64,000 nucleotides of DNA from Zerene cesonia. Its lineage: Eukaryota; Arthropoda; Insecta; Lepidoptera; Pieridae. A model generated the notes under the pieces. The model did no database searches. It was not told the DNA's origin and was given only the letters and a program-made list of their open reading frames with translations. Where the stretch lies: positions 7,812,001 to 7,876,000 of the forward strand of contig NC_052108.1 of assembly GCF_012273895.1 (NCBI RefSeq). The letters are read 5' to 3'. Positions within the stretch are counted from its first letter, which is position 1; each line of letters begins with the position of its first letter. Position numbers and translations under genes: made by a program. Below, in pieces: positions 22,046 to 33,069 of this stretch.

Positions 22046-22974
22046 TTGTTAAAAATAATTTTATTAATAGATGTGTTTCGCGCGGGACTTATTCTTACCG
22101 GTTTAAAACGAAATGGCGGGATTATTACAAGCTTGAATAAATATTACAATAATAAACCGCCATCGTCACATAAACGACAGCAATAAATGCTCGCTGATAT
22201 TATAGTATTTTATGATTCACGCTGTAAATTCGTACGTAGATTTAAATAGATTTATCAGTTGAATACGTGTAGTATTCTTTTTAATAATTCTTGTATATTC
22301 AGTGACGTACATAGAACTTATTAATAGAGTAAATATATTTATAATACAGACATGTATATTTTGCTATCCCTTCATTCACAGATTCGTTTCCACTGGCGTC
22401 GATATGCCGGATGTTTGAAGGAATTATATGTAAATATAAAAAAAAACAAAAAGTATTATTGAGGACTCGGAGTAATGTAAATAACAAAAATCACTAAAGA
22501 AAACATTTAATTGAAAAATCATAGCATAATATAAGCGGGGAGATTAATTAAAACAAATTACACGTATTCCTAATAAAGCCTAATGGCCCCTAGCAGAGAG
22601 TGGGCCAGACATGTATAAAATTGACTTCGAAGGGGCAAGTAAATGAAACTTTAGCGATGGGTTGGTAGAAGGATAACTACATACTTTTAGGTTTTAATAT
22701 TTATCGAGTTCAATTAGCTATTTAGCTACAACAACAACAATGATACACATCAAACATAAATCCTAATTTCGAATAAAAAAAACAGACATAAGCAGCTACA
22801 TGGTTGGTTCGGTAAAAATTAAGAAGCTTAAATTTTATTACTAACATCCAACATTCCTACAAAATACCTAAGAATAAAACAAAAGTACAATTCGTCACCT
22901 ACCAGAGAAAGAAAAAAAAAACAGAAAGGCGCAAATTTCAAATTTCGAACGTCGAATTAAAACAGCGGTACAAG

Positions 22975-23115
22975 AATAACGCGCGGACCCAGTGACCCGC
23001 TCGACTCCCGCGAGGTGACAAAAGCGCTGGTAATTGCGGAAGACGCGCGATTTATCGGCGCCGGCGCGGCCAACGAGATTATCACGGCACGTTGCGCGGG
23101 ACACTATGTGGGGAC
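22975..23115. other. GC-rich island in AT-rich DNA
   Basis: A 140-bp block with TTTATCGGCGCCGGCGCGGC at its core is open in one frame on each strand. Codon use does not favour either strand and no protein family is recognisable. It could be regulatory DNA or a remnant exon. Flanking 22.1-22.97 and 23.12-23.53 kb show nothing else. Confidence 0.4.
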
Positions 23116-23539
23116 GGTTTATGGGACTATATTATTTTTCTTTAATTTAATCTACGTATTTTATAAATTCCTTTTTATTCATTTATTCAACATCAACATA
23201 ATATGTACGCATTTTAAGGAAAGGATTACCGACAGGAATTAAGGAACGGACTAGAAAGGGAAAGAAAGAAGGATACGGGACATTTTCCATTTTATCTTAA
23301 GCGTAGTAATACCCTTGTCGTAAACAGAGGTATGCCACATTAGTAAGATTGGACGCCATTTATCACTTAGTACTCATGTCTCTCAAACAGATCTGACATT
23401 TTTCTCACTTATGAGTTTCACATAAATATGTGGGAAATAAATATACATTGCAATAACATACCTTTTAATGTTTTGTTTTTTTTTTATCATATATATTTTT
23501 TGTATAATTCTTAGAAATTTTTATAATGTTTAAGAACGT

Positions 23540-23680
23540 AATAATAAGAACACAATTGGGAGAAGCCTCTGGCTCCTGAGGCAAAGTGTTAGACTAGTTC
23601 ATGAGCCTAAGGATTCATATAACTGCACATGTAACGTTTTTATGCAAATAAAGATTTTATTTTTTTTTATTTTATTGCTA
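23540..23680 (+). mobile_element. LINE 3' end with AATAAA and T-rich tail
   Basis: GAAGCCTCTGGCTCCTGAGG is followed by a 3'-UTR-like segment ending ATGCAAATAAAGATTTTAT and a (TTTTATT)n-like run. It resembles the terminus of a 5'-truncated jockey/CR1-group LINE. No coding part is present. Confidence 0.5.
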
Positions 23681-24179
23681 CTGTCCCATTTTATCAAAAA
23701 TCATGGCGCCCAAGCGCGTGGTGGTAAGAGAAATATTAATGTAGGAAAATTCTTCAAGGTTCGATCGGGTGCTTTAAAATACACGGAATATACGAGTCTC
23801 ACGTACTGTGAACCGCAATAAATTGATCGCCGCCATCTAGCATCGTTATGGCACCCGTCTATTTGCGTCTTTGTACTGGTAAATTAAGTTGCCAAGTTGC
23901 GGAGTCATTTTTCGTAGCGGTATAGTTTACTTTCTTAATTGCCGGGTTATAATACAAATATTGTATTGGGCTGGCTGATTTCGGTTAGAGTTTTTCTTGA
24001 GCTAGTTTGACCTTAGTGTGTATTATTATTTTTTATAAATTGTTTAGGCGAGAATGTTGTTGTAGGTATATAATGTCTTAATGTTAAGGCTGGAAATAAA
24101 TAATTACTGATGAATTTAATACTTAAAATTTCGTCGTCTGTCAACAATGGCCATTATACGTGAATATGAACTTAATCTA

Positions 24180-24412
24180 TACTAATCGGCTAATACGTCC
24201 CGGCTTCACCTGTGACAATTATAGCATACTAGCAGTCCACCCCGGCTTCGCCCGTAGTAAATATATAGACTATATAGCCTTCCTCAATAATAAAGGGTTT
24301 TATAACACTGAAAGAAGTTTTCAAATCGGTACAGTAGTTCCTGAGATTAGTGCGTTCAAACAACAAAACAAACAACCAAACAATCTCTTCAGCTTTATAT
24401 TAGTATGAATTA
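24180..24412 (-). mobile_element. Helitron-like element (AAGCTGAAGAG family)
   Basis: The plus strand reads CCCGGCTTCGCCCGTAGTAA, TAGCCTTCCTCAATAATAAA, AAATCGGTACAGTAGTTCC, GAGATTAGTGCGTTCAAAC and CTTCAGCTTTATATTAGTA. The 3' part appears twice (24190-24215 and 24240-24260, both CCCGGCTTC..C), a partial tandem duplication. Other copies: 25685, 26385, 35150, 51465, 57440 and 60241. Confidence 0.7.
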
Positions 24413-24419
24413 TAGCATT

Positions 24420-24897
24420 CAGGGTGATATCCAAAAATTTTTAAAAATTGTTCCATATGGTAAAATAGTATTATCTCCAGTATTTTTCGAGATAAGCGTG
24501 TCCACACAAACAAGGAATTAAATTAGTATGGAACTTTTCCAAACTATTATATAATATACAATACATACAATTCAGAAGCTAGATATCTAGATACAATGTG
24601 AAATAACTTAAAACCTCATATTCTCATATAACTCTGTAGTCCCCATGGGTACCTTATTTATCTTTAAGGAAAACCATAAGGAGACGTCACCTGATAAGGC
24701 ACGTGCTACATTGACAATTAAAACATTTTAATGGAATACGTTCGCTTCCTTAAACTCGATGTTTTAACAATTTATCTAAGTTTGCAAAAAAAATGTGTGT
24801 AATGTATTCAAATACAAAATTGTATTCATTCAACTTAGAAAGTCTTGTTTTGTGTATATATCAAATAAATGTCTAGGAACCAGACGCGTGAGGTAGG
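24420..24897. other. No gene recognised
   Basis: AT-rich DNA with nothing recognisable. The same holds for 24960-25680. Confidence 0.4.
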
Positions 24898-24950
24898 CGC
24901 CCGAGCTACATTTGCAATTTGTAGGCAGTTCGGGACACTATTCAAGGGCT
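24898..24950. repeat. Short dispersed repeat CCCGAGCTACAT...TCGGGAC
   Basis: CGCCCGAGCTACATTTGC, AATTTGTAGGCAGTTCGGGA and CACTATTCAAGGGC align with 40404-40457 over about 50 bp. Within each copy CCCGAG/CGGG can pair around an AT-rich centre. Confidence 0.55.
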
Positions 24951-25684
24951 GCCGCGCGCATGTTTTAATGTTTTTAAGTATCTTATGTTGTTATAAATAT
25001 GATAAACAGTGATATGTTGGAAAAATTGTACATTTCTTGTGCTAAGAGTGATTGCAAATCATCAATAATCTACATTCATCATTAGTGACAACTGCCAAGG
25101 CACAATAACAGACAACATCGTCAACACGTAGTCGGCTTTTTCTACCAGATAAAAGCTGTTATACTACTGTAATCAACTTATACTGTGGTACTGAGCAGTC
25201 AACAAACTTACTGCACCTAACCTACGAATCTTTTATACACAGCCAGGTGGTAACTACCCCAAGCGAGTGTATAATAATTTATGGTAAGACGTGTTCATTG
25301 TATGTGTTTCGATAATCTTAATCTCTTTAAATTTGACGCGTCTTTACTGTTTATTGATGTTGCGTTTAGTTTTCCGTGTCCTAGTGCCAATTACGTAGAA
25401 ACGTATTTTTGTATCATATAACGTATTAGCGATTAATTTAAAGAATTCTTTATTTAACCGTAACCATATTATAAGCAATTATATAATTGAATCATATTTG
25501 TAACATTATATTTATTAAGCATTACGTCGATGTAGCCGTGGTATATTAAGCTCATATAAAAATGACAAATTTTTGTTAAAATATTTGTCTTTTCAAACCT
25601 CAAAAAACTTATATATTTCTATTTTGCGACTATCTTCTGACTATTAAAACACCAACAGAGTTGTTTTTTGCAATTATAAAGCTG

Positions 25685-25825
25685 AAGAGATTGATTGTTT
25701 TAACAAACTTATAACAAACTACTGGACCGATTTAAAAATCACTGTACCGATGGATAAGACGGCGATACCCGAGTGCTATAGGCTACTATATTTCACGGGG
25801 AACGCCGGGGCGGACCGCTAGTTCG
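25685..25825 (+). mobile_element. Helitron-like element (AAGCTGAAGAG family)
   Basis: AAGCTGAAGAGATTGATTG, ACTACTGGACCGATTTAAAA and CTATAGGCTACTATATTTC, ending GCCGGGGCGGACCGCTAG. Confidence 0.7.
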
Positions 25826-26194
25826 TATATAGAAGAAACATTCAAACCTACATATATTCTCAAATAATCCCACGCTTTAATATATTCATAAGAATCTGAC
25901 GACAAAGGTTTACCAATAAATTAGTGACTTATGCACTACTATACCAGTCAAGGTCCCGTACAATTATGATGGCGTTAAATACCTCTAATGGCGTTTACAT
26001 AATCATCCAGCATCCATAAATCACTCTGTTAACGTGTTACGTGTGATTCTTAATCGCTTCCTGATCAGCGGCATATATTTGGTTTGTGAAAAAATTACGT
26101 ATATCTCTATTGAAGAAACTGTTGGGTGAACAGTAGATTAAAACGCCATTTATTTATATAAAACAAATGTTGGAAGCGTAATTTGCTTTCAAAA

Positions 26195-26340
26195 TCAAAT
26201 TCAAACCGTTATTTATTCAATTAGACGCCTAATAGAAGCACTTTTGAATCGTCATTATATAGTTTTAACATTTACCACCGGTTCGGAAAGCAGTTTCTAC
26301 AGAGAAGAGCCGGCAAGAAACTCTGTAATTGCTCTTTTAA
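26195..26340 (-). mobile_element. LINE 3'-UTR fragment (CACCGGTTCGGA type)
   Basis: AAATTCAAACCGTTATTTAT, TAGAAGCACTTTTGAATCGT, TACCACCGGTTCGGAAAGC and GAGCCGGCAAGAAACTCTG form a common lepidopteran LINE-derived repeat. The strand is inferred from the T-rich side and is uncertain. CCGG-containing arms can form a hairpin around the centre. Confidence 0.6.
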
Positions 26341-26384
26341 AATAATCAATCTCAGTTCTCTAAATTATCACATTAATTTAGTTA

Positions 26385-26450
26385 TTACTAGCTGTGCGTC
26401 CCGGCTTCGCATGTGGTAAATATGTATAATATAGAATCGCTTCAGAAGTT
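26385..26450 (-). mobile_element. Helitron-like 3' fragment (AAGCTGAAGAG family)
   Basis: CTAGCTGTGCGTCCCGGCTT and CGCATGTGGTAAATATGT, then loss of similarity. Confidence 0.55.
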
Positions 26451-26541
26451 TTTGCGTGAACACTGTTTAAGGCTACATACAAAACTACAAATTGAACATA
26501 AATTCAAATTTGCTCTCGCAAATATTAGTGTAGTATTATAT

Positions 26542-26625
26542 ACTAAAAGCGGCCAAGTGCGAGTCGTACTTGCACACCGCGGTTTCGTACATACATATAG
26601 GTACAATTGTGTGAAGTAAGAAACA
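26542..26625 (+). repeat. GCGGCCAAGTGCGAGTCG repeat end
   Basis: TACTAAAAGCGGCCAAGTGC then GAGTCGTACTTGCACACCGC and GGTTTCGTAC are a decayed copy of a very widespread insect dispersed repeat. The 27225-27310 fragment (TGCCACCCAGCTGTACC, TTATGAACCGCGATAGTTG) is another part of the same family, 0.6 kb away in opposite orientation. Confidence 0.6.
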
Positions 26626-27309
26626 ATTTATGGTTTTCTCAATTATTCATTTAGCTCTGCTATAAGATGTCGCTTCGCAAAAAAAATCAACACTTTATGT
26701 TCACCTGTAGGCTTTGAGTAATCGTTTGATTGCGTGGAAGAATAAATCTATAGTTTAATTTTTTTCACAGCTCCGAAGCTCCGAAGACAGTATACCTAAA
26801 TACGTGATATTAATTTCTTCTCGTTCCAGCAAAAGGGTCGTAACCGACAGACAGGCGTATAATAAAGTGATTCGTTATGAGGAACGGATGCATAAAACCA
26901 TCCAAATTCAATCACAGAAAACGTGATAACGTAAAAAACACACAGAATAAATCTTCGAATTAATTAATTAACTATGTAAATTAAAATTTTACTCCATTCA
27001 TCAAGCCTTCAAAATATTCAATTAAATCGACATTTTTTATTACTACATTGCAGTTAATTGGAATGTGGTATATACCGTAAGATTTGGGCAAAAAGTTCCT
27101 ACATTATAATTAATATTTAATAAAAAAACTCGCTCATATTTCTTAAGTTCTATAGCGTTTCTTTAACAGGTGTTCTTGTGTATCATTAGTAGGGTTCCTA
27201 CCCATAGGGTTTCATAGATTCCTTTTAAGACTCCGCTGTTTGTCTATCTGCCACCCAGCTGTACCTTATGAACCGCGATAGTTGAAATGATTTAATGTCT
27301 ATTATTCTT

Positions 27310-28320
27310 TAACATACATATTTATATTAAAATGTCATATTTATATCATCTATACTTATATTTTAATTATCTACATAATATAATAAAACAGTAAGCTATA
27401 ACTGTACACGAAATATTATTCGAAAAGAGTAATTGCCATATAAATAAATTTATTTCATAAAAATGATATACCGCCACTTCTAAAATACACGAAGTACAAT
27501 TTTTTTTAAATTACAATTTTTTCCAAACGAGCGGAGTCGCTGGCGAAATTATTGTATAGAATAAAGGATTTCCATACATTAAAGAACACAACCATACAAA
27601 CAAATTCAAAGTTTCATAATCAATAAGGAACACCCAACTGCAAATGTATTTCACAATGACGCCACGGACACAGCTTTCTAGGACCTACTTAAAGCACAGT
27701 ATGTGCCAATTGCTGCGTAACACCCTTCAATATGTAAGTGGCACACTGAAAACATTAGCACATGAAATTTTGATCACGCATCGGCCTTCCTCGAATCAAA
27801 AACGAACAAAGGCGAGATTTCTAGGTACAGTCAACTGCGTGGTTGGCGTACAGTTTGTTATTTTACTGATTAAAAGTGTTTAATTTATATTTGATGGCTG
27901 TTCTCTGACTTTCTGTTTTTTTTTCTTGGACTTTGAATGTATTATAGGTTGTTTGATCGTGTTAGTTTCAGTATCTACTATACTTTGGATACTAATAACG
28001 CTTACACAATAATTAGTCATCACTTAATCACAAATCAAACTGTATGTGATACATTCCAATTTCAAATAACATTTCTTTGCGGTACTAAGTACCTAATTCC
28101 ACCAAAAGGCAAACATATTATATTTCCTATTAAAAAGACCACCGACGTCCCTAAGTAGGGCAGTACCACTCCAGACTCTCAAATGGAACAGATCTATCGT
28201 GCCCTATATCTATCAATGAACTACGGAGTTATGGAGTAACAAAACAAAAAAAAACACAATCAGACTTCAAATCCGCTGCGTATTTGTGATTCTCAGTTAA
28301 CCGACACAAATCACCAGCCG
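27310..28320. other. No gene recognised
   Basis: Several open frames of 70-80 codons occur (for example 27644-27883 and 27937-28158). They have AT-rich codon use and no domain, and are treated as chance. Confidence 0.4.
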
Positions 28321-28329
28321 ACTGTACGC

Positions 28330-28366
28330 GCATAGCAACAGGCAACATCCAATCGCGTTGCTATGC
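28330..28366. promoter_or_regulatory. Inverted pair of GCATAGCAAC motifs around a CCAAT
   Basis: GCATAGCAAC (28330-28339) and its exact reverse complement GTTGCTATGC (28357-28366) flank 17 bp that include CCAAT (28349-28353). The half-site resembles RFX/X-box sequences. It recurs at 32563, 43174 and 50759. Function is inferred only. Confidence 0.35.
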
Positions 28367-29029
28367 TAGTTGCGAAACAGTTAAAACCAACTCGCCACAT
28401 TTAAAAATTCACAGCCGTCCCAGTGGCCTTGCCTAACTTCCTGTCCTTACGATATACCATTCGCGGCGCGTAGGGCTTATATATTTACATATAATTTTAT
28501 TTGGTATTGTTAATTTAAGTATTCACCATATGTAGTCAAATGGCTTTGTACGACCGAGTTTTTAAGTGGCCTTTCGGCCTAATTCTGAAGGGACTTTTTC
28601 AGAAGGTTACACGGTTGCGAAATGCTTTAAATTGAAGTAGTGTGCTTTTGTAGTTGCTTGCTTTGTTTATGTAGTGTGATCATATGATGATATGAATATG
28701 TTTAAATGTAGGTTAAAATATGGCTACACATGTTAAAAAAAAGATATTTTGAGTTAGTTATATGAGGCATGGTAACGGTTTATTTATAGTTTGTATTTAA
28801 TAGTTTCAAGCAACACTATAACATTGATAAATATATTAATATTCCTCAAATTATTATGCGTTAATTTCCCGTTAATTTAATCAGAGTACTGTCTCTTTGA
28901 TTTTCAAATTATGTGTTTGAAAGAAGAATGAAAGATCAAGAAACGAATACTGATCATAACAATTAAAAACGTATCAGTAATTAGATTTTGCGATATTATC
29001 ATTTAAATGAATTTTTTTTTAAATTTTTT

Positions 29030-29349
29030 ATAGGATAGTTGGCAAAGGAGCTGGTGTGTCTGATGGTAAGCACAAACGCCGCCCAGAAACATTTGCAGAG
29101 GATATATGGCTGTTCAAAGGGATTACCAAATTTAGCAGATAAGGGACGAGAAAAGTATTGATGGAGGGGATAAAGGAAAGGACTAGGAAGGGTTAGGACT
29201 GAGGAATAGGACGAGGGCCTCAGGCTCCCCCACTCACGGTGCAAAACACAGTTGACAGTATGCTTCTATTTCACGCCGGTTTCTATGGGGGTATGGTACT
29301 TATGTGCGATCTGGCCCAACTCAGTGCCGAAGCGAGATCGACTCCCAAA
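29030..29349 (+). repeat. GTCATAGCGGGCAGC-family repeat, diverged full-length copy
   Basis: GCAAAGGAGCTGGTGTGTC, CTGATGGTAAGCACAAACG, CCTCAGGCTCCCCCACTCAC, TTTCACGCCGGTTTCTATGG and ends GATCGACTCCCA. It is closer to the 4733 copy than to the 46160 copy. Confidence 0.8.
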
Positions 29350-29784
29350 CAAAATTACATATACGTAGTTACGTATATAATTCATAATTGATAATAAAAT
29401 GGATTATTACATGTACCAATGTTCTGCAGAGGTGGGCAGTATGCGCTACGCAAGACCTACACGCTATCTACGAACTACGGCGCTGCATTTGATAAGAGTC
29501 GTTGCACTTCGTAACCTTTAAGACTATATTATTGTATGTACATACTTATAGAAGGTTTTTTTTATAATATATCGTTTACGCATTATGCATATTGAAATTT
29601 TAAGATTATTCTAGAATTTCAATTCACGTTTGCTCTTAAAAACATTTGAATTAAATGGAATACTCGAACAATGCAGCTTTTTAAAATCCATTATGTTTTT
29701 CAGTTTACCTTTTATAGACATACGAAAAATGCTATTTTGTTTTATTATGTCTAGTGTGGAGGAGATTGGATTTAGGTAAGTCTT

Positions 29785-30000
29785 TTCCAGATTTCACCCG
29801 CGTAGTGGACCCAACACCCAACGAAAACCGTAGTTCCTGTTTCCGTGAGATTTCCAAGTTGAAACCCGTACCATGTCCTTGTCCTTTCTGCGGTCTCAAG
29901 CTACCTTCGCACTAAATTTCTATCAAATCGGTACAGTGGTTTAGCCGCGAAGAGGAGACAGGAAGACAGAGTAACTTACGCAATTATAACATTAGGAGCC
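29785..30000 (-). mobile_element. Helitron-like/RTE-associated repeat
   Basis: TTTCACCCGCGTAGTGGACC, TTTCCGTGAGATTTCC, TTTCTGCGGTCTCAAGCTAC, TTTCTATCAAATCGGTACAG and a GTGGTTTAGCCG-GAAGAGGAG-CAGGAAGACAGA end. No CTAG is visible at the left end. Confidence 0.5.
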
Positions 30001-30513
30001 ATTCAAAACCTTGAAAGACGCCAAATAAACATTTTATGACTATTTTCTTATGCCCCCCGATAGCTGCTACGTGGTGTGATAGGAATCTTTATTGCGACGC
30101 CCCATACACAACCGAGTTTCATTCATACATCAATAAACGATGACCATTGTTGGGCGGAAGTTGTGAAACGACCGAGAAATCAGACACTTTATACAATGCC
30201 CGGATTCGTATGGAGCAAGTAAAACTTTGCACATACGAACAATTCGCTATTCACAAAATCATTTTTTGATTGTACATAACATAAATGATTATAATATACT
30301 GAGATATTTCGTTATTTGCTTTATTAGGTAAACTAAAAAAAACAACAATTAATTGAGTAGCACCGATAGAACCAATTTAGTTTTGTTGAACCTCGGTGCA
30401 ATATATTAAAACTATACCTATATTATTATGATTCTTATTTTTTATTATTACATTACAACTGTTTAGAGAAATAATTAATAATTCTCCATTATAGTCCAAA
30501 TTCATTTTTTTTT

Positions 30514-30819
30514 ATGTCATAGCGGGCAGCTGAGCTGGTGGTGCGCCTGATGGTAAGCGATCACCACCGCCCATAAACATTCGCAAAGGTAGTACCTCCG
30601 TGAATGCGCTGCCCGCTTTTATGGGGTAAGGGAAAGGAAAGGATTAACGACTGGAAAGAAGTAATGGACTTGGACGGGTGAGGAAAAGGAAACATGCCTC
30701 CGGCTCCCCCACTCACCGTACGAAACACAGTGGGATGCCATTATTTCACGCCGGTTTTCTGTGGTACTTCCCCGATGCGAGCTGGCCCAATTCGTGACGA
30801 AGCGTGCTCGACTCCCACA
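30514..30819 (+). repeat. GTCATAGCGGGCAGC-family repeat, full length (306 bp)
   Basis: It runs from ATGTCATAGCGGGCAGCTGA to GCTCGACTCCCACA, through GATCACCACCGCCCATAAAC, GAATGCGCTGCCCGC, CCTCCGGCTCCCCCACTCAC and TTTCACGCCGGTTTTCTGTG. It is non-coding and its class is not assigned. This is one of the best copies in the window. Confidence 0.88.
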
Positions 30820-30887
30820 ATGAACATCATTGAACCATTTTTTTATTTATAAATATGGTATACCATATCGAACAAGAATATTAAACA

Positions 30888-30950
30888 CTAGCTGTTCGCC
30901 CCGGCTGCATACGTGGTACGCATGTTGCTTATATATATTCGTTTCTGATT
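30888..30950 (-). mobile_element. Helitron-like 3' fragment
   Basis: CTAGCTGTTCGCCCCGGCTG and CATACGTGGTACGCATG, a short remnant. Confidence 0.5.
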
Positions 30951-31319
30951 ACCAACTTTCACGTCAAAAATTCACAAAATTGATTAGTTTACAATTTAAA
31001 TTTACGTATCAAAACAAATCATTAAACGGAGATATTTCTATTTCTTTTCATCGTTAGAAAAAGCAAAGCGGTAAGTTTGCATCAATCCATTTTCCCATGT
31101 CTCCCACAGCACAGATACCACCGATTGACCATGGGGAGTCCAGATAGACATAAAATAGATAAGATGTTATATATTCCACAGTCAAATGGCGTATAATCGA
31201 GTAAGGCCGTGTCAATGAACGATAGAAGGTTGACGTTTTTTTTTGCGGAAAGAGGTGTGGCCAGCTTGGCGTAATATCTGGTTTTTTATTTGATATACAC
31301 TTGTGCGTATTAGACTTGT

Positions 31320-31495
31320 GTATCGATTTTATGGTTGGATGGATGTATGGATGTTTGTTACTCTTTTAAGGGAAAACAGCTTATCATATCTGTATGAAAT
31401 TGCAGAGATAGAGATAGACTGGATTAGACTACTACGAACAACGACAACAATACTCGGGTACCACGCGAGTGACGCCGCGGGTAACAGCTTGTTAA
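31320..31495 (+). mobile_element. Helitron-like element (GGTAACAGCTAG family)
   Basis: GGATGTATGGATGTTTGTTA, AACAGCTTATCATATCTGTA, ACTCGGGTACCACGCGAGTG and ACGCCGCGGGTAACAGCTTG. The terminal CTAG has become CTTG. It is directly followed by a SINE fragment. Confidence 0.65.
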
Positions 31496-31522
31496 ATATT
31501 CATAAATGCAATTCTTTAATCT

Positions 31523-31640
31523 GTATCGATGCAAAAGACGCAGGTTCGAATGCTGCTAGTCTTCGTGATCGATTTTTTTTTCTATTCTTTACATCATCCT
31601 TTATTATTTTAGTGCTATAAAAACTAAAAAAAAACTAAAG
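31523..31640 (+). mobile_element. tRNA-derived SINE, diverged 3' two-thirds
   Basis: GACGCAGGTTCGAATGCTGC (B box), CTTCGTGATCGATTTTTTTT, CTATTCTTTACATC and GTGCTATAAAAACTAAAAAA align with the SINE at 7794-7961. The 5' leader and A box are missing. Confidence 0.65.
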
Positions 31641-31649
31641 TCTATTTGA

Positions 31650-31815
31650 ACTTATCTCATACATTTAATACCTACAAGCTACATAGTACAAAGCAAAGTC
31701 GTTTCCCGTGTTTGTCCCTACGAATGTATGCTAAGATCTTTAAAACTACACAACGGATTTTATTTTAATAACATCCATAAAACCATTCCGAAATTAACGC
31801 GTGCGAAGAGCTATT
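31650..31815 (+). mobile_element. Helitron-like repeat (CTACATAGTACAAA family)
   Basis: GCTACATAGTACAAAGCAAA, GTCGTTTCCCGTG, GTATGCTAAGATCTTTAAAA and CTACACAACGGATTTTATTT, ending GCGTGCGAAGAGCTATTAT (CTAG decayed). The second copy is at 57009-57190. Confidence 0.65.
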
Positions 31816-31932
31816 ATATAATATAAATAAGGTTGTATATATAATGTATAAAAACATGTAGCACATATATGCTATATTAATACCATCGGAGCTCTTAACT
31901 ATTATTGTAATACAAATTAGTACATTATTTTA

Positions 31933-32283
31933 GACCGAAACGGTCACAAGAAATTCGCCTTACGGCTAAACCCAAAAGGGATACTATCGATTCGAGTCTG
32001 TTCGATACAATCGCAAGTGAGCTGGGCAGAAGCCCATTCGACAGTAACTTTTCGGGGAAGTGACTTTCGTTACCGCAGTAACAGCGTCAGAACTCATCAG
32101 TTGCGCGATGAGCGCAAGAGTCAATCTCAACAGAGGATTCAAGGGTAAAGGGAACTCTGTAACTTATCCGGAACAATCCGTGTTCCATCTCTACTATTCA
32201 ATACACCGCTAAGCGGTGTAGCACCCCATCAGGGGTCGAATGTCGCAAAGACACCTCACCGTCACTTAAGTATTTCTACTTAA
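31933..32283. other. Run of consecutive short hairpins, unknown element
   Basis: At least nine non-overlapping perfect stems of 5-8 bp with 3-11-nt loops follow each other: 31933-31945, 31985-32007, 32023-32036, 32069-32082, 32101-32117, 32170-32186, 32202-32220 (8 bp, TACACCGC/GCGGTGTA), 32223-32236 and 32266-32283 (7 bp). The block is GC-richer than its surroundings. It also reads as three open segments in shifting frames (one gives SLFDTIASELGRSPFDSNF), so a decayed coding element is the alternative. No family is recognised. Confidence 0.45.
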
Positions 32284-32526
32284 ACAAACTATAGTAATTA
32301 TATATGGATATGGATAAAAATTTTAACGTAGTATTTTGGTATGTTTAAACTACTTATCTACTTAATTAGACAGTTTTAACCGGAATTGTACTATTGTAAA
32401 TATATTTGTATACACACAACATTTAACTTGTTAATTACGTTTTTTGTTCTGATAATAATAATAAAAAAAAAGTTAACATAACCGCTCGTCCCATGGTATC
32501 GCAATAAAAAGGGCCTCACACAGCGA

Positions 32527-32572
32527 TGACGTCACCAAACGGAATAGTTCTTATCAAAAACTGTTGCTATGC
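32527..32572. promoter_or_regulatory. TGACGTCA palindrome with nearby GTTGCTATGC
   Basis: TGACGTCA (32527-32534) is the CRE/ATF palindrome. ATGACGTCACCA recurs exactly at 50697-50708. GTTGCTATGC lies 28 bp further at 32563-32572. There is no adjacent gene to assign it to. Confidence 0.3.
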
Positions 32573-32924
32573 GAATCGGAATAAAGCGACCGAGACATGA
32601 GAATCCCAATTATTCATCGTTGCGTTCTGAAACTTCTGATCGGTGTAGAATACGCGCTATTTGGGTTCCTTGTAAATGTATAGTGATTAAAATTAATCTG
32701 TATAATTAGTTACCTATTTGGTTTTTAAACGTATCTTTTAGTGTTATGTTTTACATTTAAATATTCACTAATGATAATTAATTAATTACAATTTATTATA
32801 CTATTATTTATTGTAATTCTACGGTATATGACGGACACGAAACATTTTTTGTTGAGGATATTTATATATTTTTAAATAATGATATGATATTAGTCATCAT
32901 TTATTTCTTTGTATCGTAATTCTA

Positions 32925-33060
32925 TTTATATTTTCATCTGACTCCATAAAAAGAGGTTAGTGAGTGAATCGATTTCTATGATTATTGTTTTATTTGAAAT
33001 CTGATACCTCTCATATGGTCCTATTTAAATTTGCTGTCGTTTTCCATTTAGGTTTTTGTT
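32925..33060 (+). repeat. ACCGACTTCAAA-family repeat, partial
   Basis: GTGAGTGAATCGATTTCTAT, GATTATTGTTTTATTTGAAA and CATATGGTCCTATTTAAATT. Confidence 0.65.
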
Positions 33061-33069
33061 AAAAACAGT

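Noticed and set aside
22299..22487. Short minus-strand frame with hydrophobic segments
   Set aside because: AT-rich DNA gives Phe/Leu/Tyr-rich frames by chance; there is no supporting signal.
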